Below, piece after piece: positions 63,552 to 64,000 of a stretch of 64,000 nucleotides of DNA. Position 1 is the first letter of the stretch. The number at the start of each line of letters is the position of its first letter. Origin of the DNA: Methylobacterium sp. Leaf104 (GTDB taxonomy: Bacteria > Pseudomonadota > Alphaproteobacteria > Rhizobiales > Beijerinckiaceae); contig NZ_LMMZ01000023.1 of the NCBI RefSeq assembly GCF_001422885.1, forward strand, positions 1,138 through 65,137, written 5' to 3'. The notes beneath the pieces were generated by a model. The model had not been told where the DNA came from. It saw only the letters and a list, made by a program, of their open reading frames with translations, and did no database searches. The position numbers and the translations under genes are program-made.

Positions 63552-64000
63552 TCAGGCGACGTCCTCGCGCAGGAGCTCGGTGTTCGCCGCGAAGGCCGCC
63601 ATCGCGCCCTCGGCGGCGGCGACCACGGCGAACTGCACCCGACGGGAGGCGTCGCCCGCGACGAACAGGCCGGGCACGTTGGTGGTCTCGTATTCGCCGG
63701 TGGGCACGACGCCCTTGTGGGTCAGGTCGCAGCCGAGCTGGGTGATGAGGTCGGAGGGGTCGCAGGGCATCGGCATCAGGAAGACCGCGTGGCAGGGCAG
63801 GGCGCTGCCGTCCGTGAAGCGGATGCGCTGCGGCTGGCGTCCATCGCCCTCCAGGCGCCGGATCGGCGTCTCCACGATGCGGACGCCATGGCGGCCGAGG
63901 CGCTTCCGGTCGTGCTCGGACAAGTCGGTCGGATGGGCATCGGTGCAGAGGGTGACGTCGTCGCTCCAGACCGTCAGCTCCAGAGCCATGCCCTTGGCGG
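63552..64000 (-). CDS. NAD(P)/FAD-dependent oxidoreductase, C-terminal part (partial)
   Basis: At least 148 residues; the frame continues beyond the window. GLFVAGDASRRVQFAVVAAAEG matches the second FAD-binding motif of thioredoxin-reductase-like proteins. The visible part lacks the N-terminal FAD site and any CxxC pair, so the exact type cannot be decided. Confidence 0.8.
   Translation of the reverse strand, partial: AKGMALELTVWSDDVTLCTDAHPTDLSEHDRKRLGRHGVRIVETPIRRLEGDGRQPQRIRFTDGSALPCHAVFLMPMPCDPSDLITQLGCDLTHKGVVPTGEYETTNVPGLFVAGDASRRVQFAVVAAAEGAMAAFAANTELLREDVA

Overview
The window is GC-rich chromosomal DNA (no plasmid, phage or transposase genes seen) from an alphaproteobacterium, most likely a Methylobacterium/Methylorubrum. 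Reasons: a hopanoid side-chain cluster of the cyclitol-ether type, a MOFRL-type glycerate 2-kinase, a GapR-type nucleoid protein, a NepR-like domain and EcfG-type stress promoters, and the hrcA / rph-rdgB-hemW gene order. The genus is an inference; the class is well supported.

Region 1 (0-12 kb) is hopanoid biology. hpnL-hpnM-hpnI-hpnJ-hpnK run rightwards. The RND-type hopanoid exporter hpnN converges on them, and hpnH (adenosylhopane synthase) follows on the other strand. Divergent from hpnL is a gene strikingly similar to L-arginine:glycine amidinotransferase. HpnI/HpnK/HpnJ install an amino-cyclitol on bacteriohopanetetrol, so this enzyme is a good candidate for converting that amine into a guanidine.

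Region 2 (12-26.7 kb) holds a YkgO-type L36, a TPR protein, a hydrolase, pyruvate kinase, and a 1.3 kb stretch with no convincing gene. Next is a compact ECF41 (SigJ-type) sigma-factor locus at 16.9-20.8 kb, where three promoters matching the TGTCACA-N16/17-CGTC pattern precede a metallo-beta-lactamase-fold gene, a NAD(P)-binding reductase gene and the membrane protein-sigma operon itself. After it come a DUF1036 protein, glycerate kinase, an N-formylglutamate amidohydrolase-like protein, DUF1244, GapR and an MFS transporter.

Region 3 (27-38.4 kb) has the cyoABCD quinol oxidase operon with a SURF1 assembly factor, a dioxygenase/hydrolase pair divergent from a LysR regulator, a DUF4142 protein, two transglutaminase-like proteins, and a response regulator carrying a NepR-like N-terminus.

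Region 4 (38.5-64 kb) is mostly housekeeping and envelope: a lytic transglycosylase, tRNA-His, a ClC channel, YfdX, an MHS-family transporter, a Gly-rich DUF1236-like protein behind a near-perfect EcfG promoter, hrcA, rph-rdgB-hemW, an LpoA-like lipoprotein divergent from rsmI-yraN, an osmoprotectant ABC system lacking its ATPase gene, an L,D-transpeptidase, an extensin-like protein, an M3 oligopeptidase, a membrane coiled-coil protein whose ribosome binding site lies in a perfect hairpin, an SMP-30 lactonase-like protein and the C-terminal part of a flavin oxidoreductase.
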